A stretch of DNA of 64,000 bases from [Actinomadura] parvosata subsp. kistnae (GCF_900323885.1 NZ_OOHJ01000018.1:1227001-1291000); one strand, 5' to 3'. Positions 18,584 through 30,467 are shown, numbered from the stretch's first letter. Notes: a model not told the origin generated them from the sequence alone. A program made the numbers and translations.

Positions 18584-18949
18584 TCAGGTCGCCTCGGAGT
18601 CGTAGGGCGGCAACTCCCCGAACCCGAGCTCATCGACCGGCTCAGGCGCGTACGGGGCCGCCGCGACCGGCTCCAGCTCGCGCCGCTTGTTGTCGTTCCA
18701 GTCGTCCTCGAGATCGTCGAGAAGATGCTTGCGAACGAAGTTCCGCGGATTCAGGTCGGCCGGATCGAAGTTCTGAAACTCCGGCCCCAGGCCCGCCCTC
18801 AGGTCGTCCCGCGCGTTGTTGGCCATCCGGCGCAGGTTCCGCAGCGTCTTGCCCGCCTGCGCGGCGGCCTGCGGCAGTCTTTCCGGACCGAAGACGAGCA
18901 GCGCGATCACGATCAGCGCCCCGATCTCCATCCACCCGAGTCCGAACAC
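18584..18949 (-). CDS. tatB: Sec-independent protein translocase TatB
   Basis: Protein of 121 residues. A short N-terminal transmembrane helix (residues 5-20, M-F-G-L-G-W-M-E-I) is followed by the F-G-P-E-R-L-P hinge and an amphipathic helix rich in Arg and Asn, the TatA/B architecture. The Glu at position 8 and the long charged C-terminal tail favour TatB over TatA. It forms the twin-arginine substrate receptor with TatC, which is not in this window. The GTG start at 18949 has TAGGAG 6-7 nt upstream. It lies downstream of sigE-rseA-htrA on the same strand, as in mycobacteria. Confidence 0.9.
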   Translation of the reverse strand: MFGLGWMEIGALIVIALLVFGPERLPQAAAQAGKTLRNLRRMANNARDDLRAGLGPEFQNFDPADLNPRNFVRKHLLDDLEDDWNDNKRRELEPVAAAPYAPEPVDELGFGELPPYDSEAT

Positions 18950-19414
18950 CGTGAGCTCCTACCGCAGTCAAACCTCTCCGAGGACAACCCCGGCCTATCC
19001 ACAGACTAAGGGCTCCATCGGGTAGGTCGGTCGTCTCCCCCGGGTCATATCACCCCCACACCTCCCCCGACCACCCTTTGGCGCGAGTACAGCCCAACAC
19101 CCGAGACACGCGCCCGCGGGGCCTGGGCGCGGGAGCCGCGGCGAGGGGCCGGGGCGAGAGGGCCCGCGCACGGGTACCTAGGCGCGGGTGCCTAGGCGCG
19201 AGGACTGGGGCGCGAGGACTGGGCGCGATGCGACGCACGACGCGCCGCCGCCGAGCGCCGGGTCGGCGAGGCGCCGTACGGCGGAGCCCGGCGCAACGCA
19301 AACCGCGCTCAGCCGAGACCCACGGCGCGGGGCGCAAGCGCGGGGGCGCGAGGGGCGCGGGGCCGGGTGCAGGCGCGGTGGGCGTGAGGTTAGGCGGGGG
19401 GCGCGGTGGTGAAA
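18950..19414. other. Intergenic GC-rich stretch with degenerate short repeats
   Basis: Between tatB and the htrA terminator. No supported gene. From about 19100 to 19250 the sequence is a degenerate repeat of GCGCGAGGACTGGG-like and GCGCGGGTGCCTAG-like blocks. Open frames through it encode low-complexity Arg/Gly/Ala strings without start signals. Confidence 0.5.
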
Positions 19415-19478
19415 CCGCCTGGAAAGCGGGCCGCGCCGCAGCCGGGCACAAGGGCCCCGCTGCGGCGCGGACAGGCGG
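19415..19478 (-). terminator. Compound hairpin terminator after htrA
   Basis: Inner perfect 12-bp arms (19431-19442 and 19459-19470) are nested inside outer 7-bp arms (19415-19421 and 19472-19478). It begins 16 nt past the htrA stop codon. Confidence 0.75.
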
Positions 19479-19493
19479 AAGAGCAGGTAGGGG

Positions 19494-21407
<1,914 letters not shown>

Positions 21408-21572
21408 CTAAGTCTCACCACTCCTTGGCTCGGCCACCGCAATCCTCGCTCTTGCGGCATACGAGGGCTATAAAGCTTTTGTCAGGACTTGCTTGTGACA
21501 ATTCCCGAACCCAGATCGTATGCCCCGCGCGCCGCCGACTACGCCAACCGTTTGCTCCCCGGCATGACCGGG

Positions 21573-22100
21573 TCAAGGCGTGGCGGTCGACGAGCCGTTC
21601 GTAGGCGTAGTACGGGCCTGCTGCTGGAACAGTTCAACCGGCGGCGCCGGGTTGTTCTGGCCGATGCCGGTGGTGGCGAAGAAGGTGCCGATCGCCACGG
21701 CGGCCGAGACGACCCCGACCGCCACGTAGGCCGAGCGCCGCCTACCACCGCGGCCAGGGCCCGAGGCCCCACCGGTGGCGTCCCGGCGCGGGCGGTTGTC
21801 GAGGGGCGCGATGGTGTGCGGCCCAGGGATGGGCACTCCCCCGAACGTACGGGTGGGGAAAGGGCGCTCCCTCGGGGGCAGCGGCCCGCCCGGCTCCGCC
21901 ATCCGGAGCAGGGACATCGTCAGGTCGGTCGGCATGGCGGGGCCGTCGAGCGAGCGCAGGCGCGTCTTGAGCGCGCGTACCGACTCGACCTCCCGCCTGC
22001 AGTCAGCGCAGAAAGTCAGGTGCGCGAGCGCGCGTTCGCGCTCGGTGTGGCTGAGCTCTCCGTCCACCAGCGCGGAAACACGCTCTCCAAGATGGGACAT
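21573..22100 (-). CDS. rseA: Zinc-binding anti-sigma factor (RseA type)
   Basis: Protein of 175 residues. The N-terminal anti-sigma domain has the ZAS motif H-L-T-F-C-A-D-C (HxxxCxxC), which binds zinc and holds the cognate ECF sigma factor. A Pro/Arg-rich linker and one transmembrane helix (about residues 130-148) follow, with a short extracytoplasmic tail. The ATG at 22100 is chosen because GGAGGAAG lies 7 nt upstream inside the end of sigE and the sigE stop is 1 nt before it; a GTG at 22118 would overlap sigE. It is coupled to sigE and upstream of htrA, matching mycobacterial sigE-rseA-htrA order. Confidence 0.92.
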   Translation of the reverse strand: MSHLGERVSALVDGELSHTERERALAHLTFCADCRREVESVRALKTRLRSLDGPAMPTDLTMSLLRMAEPGGPLPPRERPFPTRTFGGVPIPGPHTIAPLDNRPRRDATGGASGPGRGGRRRSAYVAVGVVSAAVAIGTFFATTGIGQNNPAPPVELFQQQARTTPTNGSSTATP

Positions 22101-22101
22101 A

Positions 22102-22698
22102 TCAGACTTCCTCCCCACGGATCACGGTCGGGGGGAGTTGAGTATTACGGGGGGCCCGATGGTCGAGCGCCTCCCGCAACTGCGCCCGGCCACGGTGAAT
22201 ACGGCTTCGGACCGTACCCAGCTTGACGCCGAGCGTGGCCGCGATCTCCTCGTAAGACAGGCCCTCGATGTCACACAGCACGATCGCGGCCCGGAACTCG
22301 GGGGCGAGCGCGTCGAGGGCGGCCTGGATGTCGGGCTCCAGGTGGGCGTCGTCGAACGCCTGCGCCGGGGACGGCTCACGACCGCGCAGCCGCTCGGCCG
22401 CGTCGTCCGCGAGACCCTCGAACCTGATGCGCTGCTTGCGCCGCGCCATGTCGAGGAACAGGTTCGTCGTGATCCGGTGCAGCCACCCCTCGAACGTGCC
22501 GGGGGTGTAGCTCGACAGCGACCTGAAAACCCGGACGAAGACCTCCTGCGTGAGGTCTTCGGCATCGTGGACATTGCCGGTCAGCCGGTACGCCAGCCGA
22601 TACACACGTGCGGAGTGCGTCCGCACGACCTCCTCCCACGTGGGGGGAGTCCAATCAGACGACACGGGAGTATCAGTCTGGTGGTCGCTTTCGTCCAC
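22102..22698 (-). CDS. sigE: ECF sigma factor SigE
   Basis: Protein of 198 residues with sigma regions 2 and 4 only. Region 2 includes V-Y-R-L-A-Y-R-L-T-G-N-V-H-D-A-E-D-L-T-Q and W-L-H-R-I-T-T-N; region 4 has Y-E-E-I-A-A-T-L-G-V-K-L-G-T-V-R-S-R-I-H-R-G-R. It directs RNA polymerase to envelope-stress promoters and is restrained by the anti-sigma factor encoded 1 nt downstream. The GTG at 22698 is chosen because AGGAG is 6 nt upstream; an ATG at 22734 and a start at 22785 are in frame but lack a ribosome site. A perfect ECF-type promoter precedes it, suggesting autoregulation. Confidence 0.93.
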   Translation of the reverse strand: MDESDHQTDTPVSSDWTPPTWEEVVRTHSARVYRLAYRLTGNVHDAEDLTQEVFVRVFRSLSSYTPGTFEGWLHRITTNLFLDMARRKQRIRFEGLADDAAERLRGREPSPAQAFDDAHLEPDIQAALDALAPEFRAAIVLCDIEGLSYEEIAATLGVKLGTVRSRIHRGRAQLREALDHRAPRNTQLPPTVIRGEEV

Positions 22699-22802
22699 CA
22701 GAACTCCTCTCTCTGGGACCACCGCTACCGCCATAGTGCCTGGTTTCGTCCCTTCGTGCGCACTGCCTGCCTTCCGGACCGGCAAAGCCCGTTTAAACCT
22801 GC

Positions 22803-22828
22803 AACGCCTTAGGTCCCTCCTGAGTTCC
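22803..22828 (-). promoter_or_regulatory. ECF-type promoter of sigE (autoregulatory candidate)
   Basis: On the minus strand GGAAC (22828-22824), 17 nt, then CGTT (22806-22803). This matches the -35/-10 consensus of SigE-type ECF factors and lies about 105 nt upstream of the sigE GTG. Confidence 0.7.
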
Positions 22829-22907
22829 CGTCCTGGCGTGTCTCCCCTAGGCTGCGATCGGTGCCAATCTCGCGGACCAATCGCACGAAAGTGGGGGGAG
22901 GAGGCCG

Positions 22908-23535
22908 ATGACCACTCCGGTGGAGGCCACTCTGGCCTATGCGGAGCAGTTCCATCACGAGGATGAGATCCTGCACGCGGCGCGGCAGCGCGGGCTGGAG
23001 ATGGGTGCGACGCCCATCCTTCCCGGCGCAGGGGCGGCGTTGTGCTTCCTCGCGACCGCCGTCAACGCCAAGTCCGTCGTCGAGGTCGGCACGGGGTGCG
23101 GCGTCTCGGGGCTGTGGCTGCTGCGCGGCATGCGTACGGACGGCACGCTGACGAGCGTGGACGTCGAGCCCGAGCATCAGCGGCTGGCCAGGCAGGCGTT
23201 CACGGAGGCCGGCTTCTCCGGCAGCCGGGTGCGGCTGATCTCGGGCCGCGCGCTCGACGTGCTGCCGCGGCTGTCCGACGGCGGCTACGACATGGTGTTC
23301 GCCGACGGCGCCACCTACGAGTACGCCGACTACCTGGCCGAGGCGGTGCGCCTGCTGCGCGTGGGCGGCATCGTGGCCTTCGACAACATGTTGTGGCACA
23401 ACCGGGTGGCCGACCCCGCGCAACGCGACTCGGAGACGGTGGCGCTGCGCGAGGTGGGCAAGCTGGTGCAGTCGGACGAGCGGCTGCGCTCGGTGCTGAT
23501 GCCGCTGGGCGACGGCCTGCTGGCCGCCGTCAAGA

Positions 23536-23546
<11 letters not shown>
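22908..23546 (+). CDS. SAM-dependent O-methyltransferase, family 3
   Basis: Protein of 212 residues similar to caffeoyl-CoA-type O-methyltransferases. The SAM-binding motif is V-V-E-V-G-T-G-C-G-V-S-G; T-S-V-D-V-E-P-E-H supplies the acidic ribose-binding residue, and F-A-D-G-A-T-Y-E-Y plus F-D-N-M-L-W-H are the metal/active-site segments. The ribosome site GGGGGGAGGAGG is strong. It is divergent from sigE, the same placement as mycobacterial Rv1220c next to sigE, though its substrate is unknown. It converges on and overlaps the aminopeptidase gene by 11 nt. Confidence 0.92.
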
Positions 23547-24939
<1,393 letters not shown>

Positions 24940-25040
24940 GGGAATCTCTCCTCGGAACGTCGGCGACCGCTGAAACGTCAGCGACCCTGGCGCCGGTCAT
25001 ACGCCAGGGTCGTGGAACACGAGTTGTCTTTCGGGAGCTC

Positions 25041-25208
25041 TCAGCCCACGACGTTCTTCAACGCCTCGCCGAGCGCCTTTGCCTCGTCGGCGGAGATCTC
25101 CACGACGAGCCGGCCGCCACCCTCCAGGGGGACCCGCATGACAATGCCGCGCCCTTCCTTGGTGACCTCGAGCGGACCATCGCCGGTCCGCGGCTTCATC
25201 GCCGCCAT
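25041..25208 (-). CDS. DUF3117 small protein
   Basis: Protein of 55 residues, typical for this actinobacterial family: M-K-P-R-T-G-D-G-P-L-E-V-T-K-E-G-R-G near the start and D-E-A-x-A-L-G-E-A-L at the end. Function unknown. The ATG at 25208 has AGGAAGGG upstream; an alternative ATG three codons later is possible. Its presence close to sigE and tag mirrors M. tuberculosis Rv1211. It is separated from pepA by about 100 nt and is divergent from the PaaX gene. Confidence 0.88.
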   Translation of the reverse strand: MAAMKPRTGDGPLEVTKEGRGIVMRVPLEGGGRLVVEISADEAKALGEALKNVVG

Positions 25209-25367
25209 GCGTGCATCCCTTCCTGCCTTGGGCTCCCGCGGCCCGCGATTTCCGACCTCCCGAGGGGGTGGTCGGCGCATTCACGTCTTCTGTGATGTCC
25301 TATTCTCCCGCATCGAGAGCCCTCATGGGTAACGATCTCCTCCCAGAATGCGTTGTCGAGGCGTGCG

Positions 25368-26162
25368 ATGACGTCCAAACTGGACTTCGTGCACGCTCGC
25401 GCCGCTCTGTTCGACCTCTACGGAGACCATCTGCGCTCGCGCGGTGGCCAGGCGTCCGTCGCCGCGCTCGTCCGGCTGATGAAACCCCTGGAAATCGCGG
25501 CTCCCGCCGTGCGCACGGCGGTTTCGCGCATGGTGCGCCAGGGGTGGTTGCGGCCGCTGCGGCTGCCCCAGGGGGCGGGCTACGGGCTGACTCCCAAGTG
25601 CGTCAGGCGGCTTGATGAGGCCGCGCTCAGAATTTACCGAGCCGGGACACTCACCTGGCACGGCCGCTGGCACGTGATCGTCTTCGAGCCGGCGAAGGAG
25701 CGGCCGCGCCGGGAGCGGCTGAGGGCCGACCTGACGTTCCTCGGGTACGCGTCGCTGTCGGAGACCACCTGGATCGGCCCGCGCTCGTCGATCGAGCTGG
25801 ACAACCTGCTCGAAGGCGAGGGGGTGCGGGCCGACCGGTTCGACGCGGCGCTGGAGGGCGACCCGCGCGAGCTGGTCGCCAGGGCTTGGGACCTGTCCGC
25901 CATCGGGGAGGCGTACGAGCAGTGGCACGCCGAAGCGGTCACGCTGGTCAGCAGCCTGCCGGAGGGCGCGCCCGACGACCAGGTGTTCGCCACGCGCAGC
26001 CGGCTGGTGCACGGCTGGCGCAACTTCCTGTTCCGCGACCCGGGGCTGCCGCCCGAGCTGCTGCCCGCGGGCTGGCCGGGCGAGAAGGCCAGGGCGTTCT
26101 TCGAGCAGGAGGCGGCGAGGCTTCTGCCCGCCGCGGCCGCGTTCGTGGACAAGGAGCTGTGA
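25368..26162 (+). CDS. PaaX-family transcriptional regulator
   Basis: Protein of 264 residues. An N-terminal winged helix (about residues 20-85, including S-V-A-A-L-V-R-L and V-R-T-A-V-S-R-M-V-R-Q-G-W-L) precedes the PaaX central domain with W-H-G-R-W-H-V-I-V-F and the C-terminal domain with F-R-D-P-x-L-P. Members repress phenylacetate or other catabolic genes and are released by an acyl-CoA. No phenylacetate genes are in the window, so the target is open; the following PL8 lyase gene on the same strand is a candidate. ATG 25368 is chosen over GTG 25353 because similarity begins there. Confidence 0.9.
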   Translation: MTSKLDFVHARAALFDLYGDHLRSRGGQASVAALVRLMKPLEIAAPAVRTAVSRMVRQGWLRPLRLPQGAGYGLTPKCVRRLDEAALRIYRAGTLTWHGRWHVIVFEPAKERPRRERLRADLTFLGYASLSETTWIGPRSSIELDNLLEGEGVRADRFDAALEGDPRELVARAWDLSAIGEAYEQWHAEAVTLVSSLPEGAPDDQVFATRSRLVHGWRNFLFRDPGLPPELLPAGWPGEKARAFFEQEAARLLPAAAAFVDKEL

Positions 26163-26168
26163 GCGCTC

Positions 26169-26200
26169 CGCCGAAAAGAGATGCCGCCGAAAAGAGATGC
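26169..26200. repeat. Two tandem 16-bp repeats
   Basis: The unit CGCCGAAAAGAGATGC occurs twice without a gap, 6 nt after the PaaX stop codon and upstream of the lyase gene. It could be a paired operator or a replication-slippage duplication. Confidence 0.6.
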
Positions 26201-26238
26201 CGACATTCAACGCTGAGTAACTGATCAACCACGCTTCC

Positions 26239-28515
26239 ATGGGCCAAGCTAGCGGCATGCGCTCTTCCGACGCCTCGGGCTCGCCGGCCCCGCACGACTT
26301 CGAGGCCCTCCGCTCCACCGCCGTGACCCTGCTCACCGGCGGGGACCTCGACGTCACCGACCCGTCCTACAAGCGGCCGCTGGCCGCGCTCAGCGAACGG
26401 GCCGCCACCTGGCTGGCCGAGATGGTGCCCGGCCTGATCTGGCCCGACCTCCCGCTCGAAGGCCGTCCGGGCAACGTGACCGGCAGCTACGGGCGGCTGC
26501 GGGCCATCGTGACCGCGTGGGCCACGCCCGGCACCGCCCAGCACGGCGACGACGCCGTGGCGTCGAAGGTGATCGAGGCGCTCGACCTGCTGTACGAGGG
26601 GCACTACAACGAGCGGCTGCCCGAGACCGGCAACTGGTGGTTCTGGGAGATCGGCACGCCCGCCGAGCTGAGCCGCGCGTGCGTGCTGCTCGGCGACCGG
26701 CTCGACGCGGGCAGGCTGCGCGCCTACCTGGGGGCGATCGACCGGTTCTGCCCCGACGCCGACCGGCGCGCCGGCTGGCCGGAGGCCAGCGAGAGCGGCG
26801 CCAACCGGGCCGACAAGGCCGCGATCGTCGCCTTCCGCGGCGTGGCGGGCCGCGACGCGGGCAAGCTGGCCCTCGCCCGCGACGGGCTGTCCGACGTACG
26901 CGACGGCGGGCGGCACAGCGTGTTCGGCTACGCCGAATCGGGCGACGGCTTCCGCCGCGACGGCTCGTTCATCCAGCACGACGTGGTGGCCTACACGGGC
27001 TCGTACGGCCTGTCGCTGCTCATCGCGGTCGCCGAGACCCTGGCGCTGCTGCACGGCTCGCCGTGGGCGATCTCCGATCCGGGACGGCGGGTGGTGCTCG
27101 ACGCCGTGGAGCGTTCCTTCGCGCCGTTCATCCACGACGGCCTGCTCATGGACACCGTCAGGGGCCGCGCCACCAGCCGGCAGGCCTTCCCCGACAGCGT
27201 GGCGGGGCACCGGGCGATCGGGGCGGTGCTGCTACTGGCCGACAGCGCGCCGGAGCCGTACCGCGGGAGGTTCAGGGGCCTGGCCAAGGGGTGGATCCAG
27301 CGCGGCGAGTCCCTGCGTTACCTGGAGCACGCGAGCGTGGCGGAGACCCGGCGGGCGATCGCCGTGCTCGACGACAAGAGCGTCGAGGCCGTGCCCGCCA
27401 CGGAGGGGCACTTCGTGTTCCCCGAGATGGACCGGGTCGTGCACCGGCGGTCCGGCTGGTCGGTGGCGATCAGCATGTCCTCGGAGCGGACCGCCGCGTA
27501 CGAGGCCATCAACGGCGAGAACCGGCACGGCTGGTACACCGGCGACGGCATGACCTCCCTCTACACCGGCGACCTCGGCCACTACGGGCACGACTTCTGG
27601 CCGACGGTGGACCCGTACCGGCTGCCCGGCATCACGGTGGACCCCCGCCCCCGGGACGACCTCGACTTCCGCGTCCACCGCCCGCCGACCCCCTGGGCGG
27701 GCGGCGTGGTGCTCAGCGGCCGGCACGGCGTCAGCGCCATGGAGCTGATCGGCGACGGCGTGAGCCTGCGCGCCCGCAAGTCGTGGTTCTTCCTCGAATC
27801 GGCCGTGCTCGCGCTCGGCAGCGGCATCACCGCCACCGACGGCCGCACGGTCGAGACCGTGATCGAGAACCGCGCCATCGAGGACGAGCCGTACATCGGC
27901 GACGGCTGGGTGCACCTGGCCGGGGTCGGCGGATACGTGTTCGAGGGCGCCAGGATGCTCGTGGAGACGCGTACGGGCCGCTGGCGCGACATCAACACCG
28001 GCGACGACACCGCGGGCTCCTTCGAGCCCGTCACGCGGCGCTACGTGACGTTCTGGTTCGACCACGGCGTCGACCCCGTGGCCGCCCGCTACGCGTACGC
28101 GCTGCTGCCGGGCGCCACCCGCGGCCGCACCCGCAACTTCCGCGGGGCCCGCCCGGTGCGGGTGCTGTCCAACACGCCGGAGCTGCAGGCCGTGCAGACG
28201 CGCTCGATGTTCGGCGCCACCTTCTGGGCCGCGGGCAGCGCCTGGATCGTGGAGGTGGACCAGCCGTGCGTGGTCATGGCGCGCCGGTCGAGCGGGCGGC
28301 TCGTGCTGGCCGTGGCCGACCCGACCAGGACGGCGGACGTCATCACGCTCACGCTGAGCCGCTCACAGGGCGGGGTCATCCGCGCCGACGACACCGTCAC
28401 GGTGCGCACCGGCAAGAAACCCGTCATCGCGGTGAAGGTCGGCGGGTCACTCGGGCGCTCGCACAGCGTGGAGCTCAGCGACTACGGGCCACGCAGCCCT
28501 CGAGATGATCGTTGA
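26239..28515 (+). CDS. Polysaccharide lyase family 8-type enzyme, no signal peptide
   Basis: Protein of 758 residues with the PL8 layout: an N-terminal alpha/alpha toroid and C-terminal beta-sandwich domains. Catalytic motifs are visible: N-W-W-F-W-E-I-G (Asn), F-I-Q-H-D-V-V-A-Y-T-G-S-Y-G (His and Tyr) and an Arg/Glu region near N-G-E-N-R-H-G-W-Y-T-G-D-G. Known members eliminate uronic-acid glycosidic bonds in hyaluronan, chondroitin or xanthan and are normally exported. Here no Sec or Tat signal is seen: the N-terminus is polar, and a stop codon lies 19 nt upstream in frame. A start at ATG 26257 is also possible. The last 41 nt overlap the converging tag gene. Confidence 0.85.
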   Translation: MGQASGMRSSDASGSPAPHDFEALRSTAVTLLTGGDLDVTDPSYKRPLAALSERAATWLAEMVPGLIWPDLPLEGRPGNVTGSYGRLRAIVTAWATPGTAQHGDDAVASKVIEALDLLYEGHYNERLPETGNWWFWEIGTPAELSRACVLLGDRLDAGRLRAYLGAIDRFCPDADRRAGWPEASESGANRADKAAIVAFRGVAGRDAGKLALARDGLSDVRDGGRHSVFGYAESGDGFRRDGSFIQHDVVAYTGSYGLSLLIAVAETLALLHGSPWAISDPGRRVVLDAVERSFAPFIHDGLLMDTVRGRATSRQAFPDSVAGHRAIGAVLLLADSAPEPYRGRFRGLAKGWIQRGESLRYLEHASVAETRRAIAVLDDKSVEAVPATEGHFVFPEMDRVVHRRSGWSVAISMSSERTAAYEAINGENRHGWYTGDGMTSLYTGDLGHYGHDFWPTVDPYRLPGITVDPRPRDDLDFRVHRPPTPWAGGVVLSGRHGVSAMELIGDGVSLRARKSWFFLESAVLALGSGITATDGRTVETVIENRAIEDEPYIGDGWVHLAGVGGYVFEGARMLVETRTGRWRDINTGDDTAGSFEPVTRRYVTFWFDHGVDPVAARYAYALLPGATRGRTRNFRGARPVRVLSNTPELQAVQTRSMFGATFWAAGSAWIVEVDQPCVVMARRSSGRLVLAVADPTRTADVITLTLSRSQGGVIRADDTVTVRTGKKPVIAVKVGGSLGRSHSVELSDYGPRSPRDDR

Positions 28516-29026
28516 CCAGGCCGATCGCCTGCATCAGCGCGTAGGCCGTGGTCGGGCCGACGAACCTGAAGCCGTGCCGCTTCAGCTCCTTGGCCAGCGC
28601 CTTCGAGCCGGGCGTCACGGCGGGCACGTCGGCCATCGTGCGCGGCACCGGCGCGCCCGGGTCGGCGTGCCGCCACACCAGCTCCGACAGGCCGCCGGGC
28701 AGGTCGAGGGCGGCCCTGGCGTTGCCGATCACGGCCTCGATCTTGGCGCGGTTGCGGATGATGCCGGCGTCGGCGAGCAGCCGCTCGACGTCCGCCTCCG
28801 TGTACGCGGCCACCTTCGGGATCGAGAAGCGGTCGAAGGCGGCGCGGAAGTTCTCCCGCTTGCGCAGGATCGTCAGCCACGACAGGCCCGACTGGAACGC
28901 CTCCAGCGACACGCGCTCGAAGACGGCGTCGTCGCCCTTGACCGGGCGGCCCCACTCCTCGTCGTGGTAGGCCAGGTACATGGGGTCGGCCATGCCCGCC
29001 CAGGTGCAGCGGATCGGCTCGGTCAC
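28475..29026 (-). CDS. tag: DNA-3-methyladenine glycosylase I
   Basis: Protein of 183 residues, the normal Tag length. It excises 3-methyladenine from alkylated DNA by a helix-hairpin-helix-type fold with a structural zinc. The zinc ligands are the N-terminal C-T-W-A and Y-H-D-E-E-W-G pair and the C-terminal N-D-H-L-E-G-C. The catalytic Glu lies in L-E-A-F-Q-S-G-L-S-W. Its start overlaps the stop of the DivIVA-like gene by 4 nt (ATGA), so they are co-transcribed; its 3' end overlaps the PL8 gene. Confidence 0.95.
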   Translation of the reverse strand: MTEPIRCTWAGMADPMYLAYHDEEWGRPVKGDDAVFERVSLEAFQSGLSWLTILRKRENFRAAFDRFSIPKVAAYTEADVERLLADAGIIRNRAKIEAVIGNARAALDLPGGLSELVWRHADPGAPVPRTMADVPAVTPGSKALAKELKRHGFRFVGPTTAYALMQAIGLVNDHLEGCVARSR

Positions 29027-29778
29027 GGGCGCTCGTCACCCTCCTTGGCGGTCACGGCGGGCCGCTCGTCATCGGTCGCGGAGCCGCCGTCGGACTCCTC
29101 CGCCTTGGGCTCGTCCCGGTCTTCGGACTGGTCTTCGGGCTGGTCTTCGGGCTGGTCCTTGGGCTCGGCCTCAGGTTCGTCCTGGGGCTCGTCCTGATCC
29201 TTGGGCTCATCCCCGGACTTGGGCTCATCCTCGGACTTGGGCTCGGCCGCGGCCTTGCCGTTCGGCGCCGGCTCGGCGTCCGTCCGCGGGAGGCGCCACT
29301 CCGGCTCCTCCGGCAGGTGCGTCAGCTCCGCGCCGCCGCCCTCCCAGTCGACGGACGTGCCGCTCACCGACACCGGGTCGCCCGAATCGGGCAGCTCGCG
29401 CGGCACGGCGGGCGGCTCCGGCTGGTGCTCGGTGCGCGGCCCCGCGCCGGGCGCGGCGTAGATCTCCTGGCGCGCGTGCAGCCGGCTGGACAGCAGCTCG
29501 GAGACGCGTTGCTCCAGCACCGCGATGCGGGTGTCGCGGGCGCTGATCGCCCCGGCGGCGCGGCGCAGGGTCTCGTCGACGCTCTGCGTGTGGTAGCCGA
29601 CCAGGTTGACCGGCAGTTGCAGCGCCATGAAGTCGACCGCCGTGAGATGACCGGCGTCGGGCAGGTCGAGCGGCGGCACGTCGGGCGGGAACTCGGTCAG
29701 CTCACCGCCCCTGCCCAGGGAGACCAGGACCACGCAGGCCAGGATGGCGATGGCGGCGATGGCGAGTATGACCAGCAC
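29023..29778 (-). CDS. DivIVA-like membrane-anchored protein with acidic repeat tail
   Basis: Protein of 251 residues. An N-terminal transmembrane helix (residues 1-20) is followed by a DivIVA-type segment (F-M-A-L-Q-L-P-V-N-L-V-G-Y, V-D-E-T-L-R-R-A-A-G) and a short coiled coil (I-A-V-L-E-Q-R-V-S-E-L-L). The last 80 residues are low-complexity repeats of E-P-K-x-x-D-E-P and Q-P-E-D. A link to polar growth or the divisome is inferred from the DivIVA similarity. The GTG at 29778 is preferred because TACGAT lies 6 nt upstream, consistent with a leaderless mRNA. It overlaps tag by 4 nt. Confidence 0.75.
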   Translation of the reverse strand: MLVILAIAAIAILACVVLVSLGRGGELTEFPPDVPPLDLPDAGHLTAVDFMALQLPVNLVGYHTQSVDETLRRAAGAISARDTRIAVLEQRVSELLSSRLHARQEIYAAPGAGPRTEHQPEPPAVPRELPDSGDPVSVSGTSVDWEGGGAELTHLPEEPEWRLPRTDAEPAPNGKAAAEPKSEDEPKSGDEPKDQDEPQDEPEAEPKDQPEDQPEDQSEDRDEPKAEESDGGSATDDERPAVTAKEGDERP

Positions 29779-29784
29779 ATTGGC

Positions 29785-29790
29785 ATCGTA
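29785..29790 (-). promoter_or_regulatory. Candidate -10 element for a leaderless transcript
   Basis: On the minus strand TACGAT ends 6 nt before the GTG at 29778. No ribosome binding site is present. Confidence 0.4.
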
Positions 29791-29871
29791 CTCACACGAT
29801 GGACCGCATTCTGCGGTCCACCGCAAGTCGTGCATTTCGCGCTTACCGCCTGCGCGTGGCCCCCGCCCAGG

Positions 29872-30456
29872 TCAGCCGGTGGCCTCGCCGAGCTCGGCGA
29901 CGCTCGGCCGCACCGGCTGCGTGCGCGATTCGAGCGCGGCGAACGCCTCGTCGACGGTCGAGGTCCAGGAGATCGCGTCGAAGACGTCGGGACGGGTGAA
30001 GCCCTCGTCGTACATGCCTTCGACGAGCCGCTTCAGCGGGTCGTACAGGCCCCACGGGTCGAGCAGCACCAGGGGGCGCTCGTGGATGCCGAGGACGCGC
30101 GCCGTCCAGATCTCGAACAGCTCCTCCAGCGTGCCGATGCCGCCGGGCAGCACGAGGAACGCGTCGGAGCGGGCGTCCATGACGCCCTTGCGCTCGCGCA
30201 TGTCCTCGGTGACGATCAGCTCGTCCGACTCCTCGTCGGCCACTTCCATGTCGACCAGGACCTGCGGGATCACGCCGACCGTGCGGCCGCCGGCGGCGCG
30301 GGCCGCCGCCGTGACCGCGCCCATGCAGGAGATCGAGCCGCCGCCGCTCACCAGCGTGTGGCCGCGCTTGGCGAGCTCGGTGCCCACGGTCGCGGCCAGC
30401 TCGATGTACTTCTTGTCGATGGTCAGGCTGGAGGCACAGAAGACGCAGATGTTCAC
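29872..30456 (-). CDS. LOG-family protein (second of a tandem pair)
   Basis: Protein of 194 residues with the Rossmann-like lysine-decarboxylase fold of LOG enzymes: G-T-E-L-A-K-R-G-H-T-L-V-S-G-G-G and the signature P-G-G-I-G-T-L-E-E-L-F-E. LOG proteins are cytokinin-type nucleoside 5'-monophosphate phosphoribohydrolases; the bacterial role is unclear. The start is the GTG at 30456, matching the family N-terminus V-N-I-C-V-F-C-A-S-S. It lies 11 nt downstream of a second LOG-type gene on the same strand, so they form an operon. Confidence 0.9.
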   Translation of the reverse strand: MNICVFCASSLTIDKKYIELAATVGTELAKRGHTLVSGGGSISCMGAVTAAARAAGGRTVGVIPQVLVDMEVADEESDELIVTEDMRERKGVMDARSDAFLVLPGGIGTLEELFEIWTARVLGIHERPLVLLDPWGLYDPLKRLVEGMYDEGFTRPDVFDAISWTSTVDEAFAALESRTQPVRPSVAELGEATG

Positions 30457-30467
30457 GTCGGCAAACC

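Noticed and set aside
18970..19450. A gene between tatB and htrA
   Set aside because: Repetitive, no ribosome site, no family; the right part is a clear terminator.
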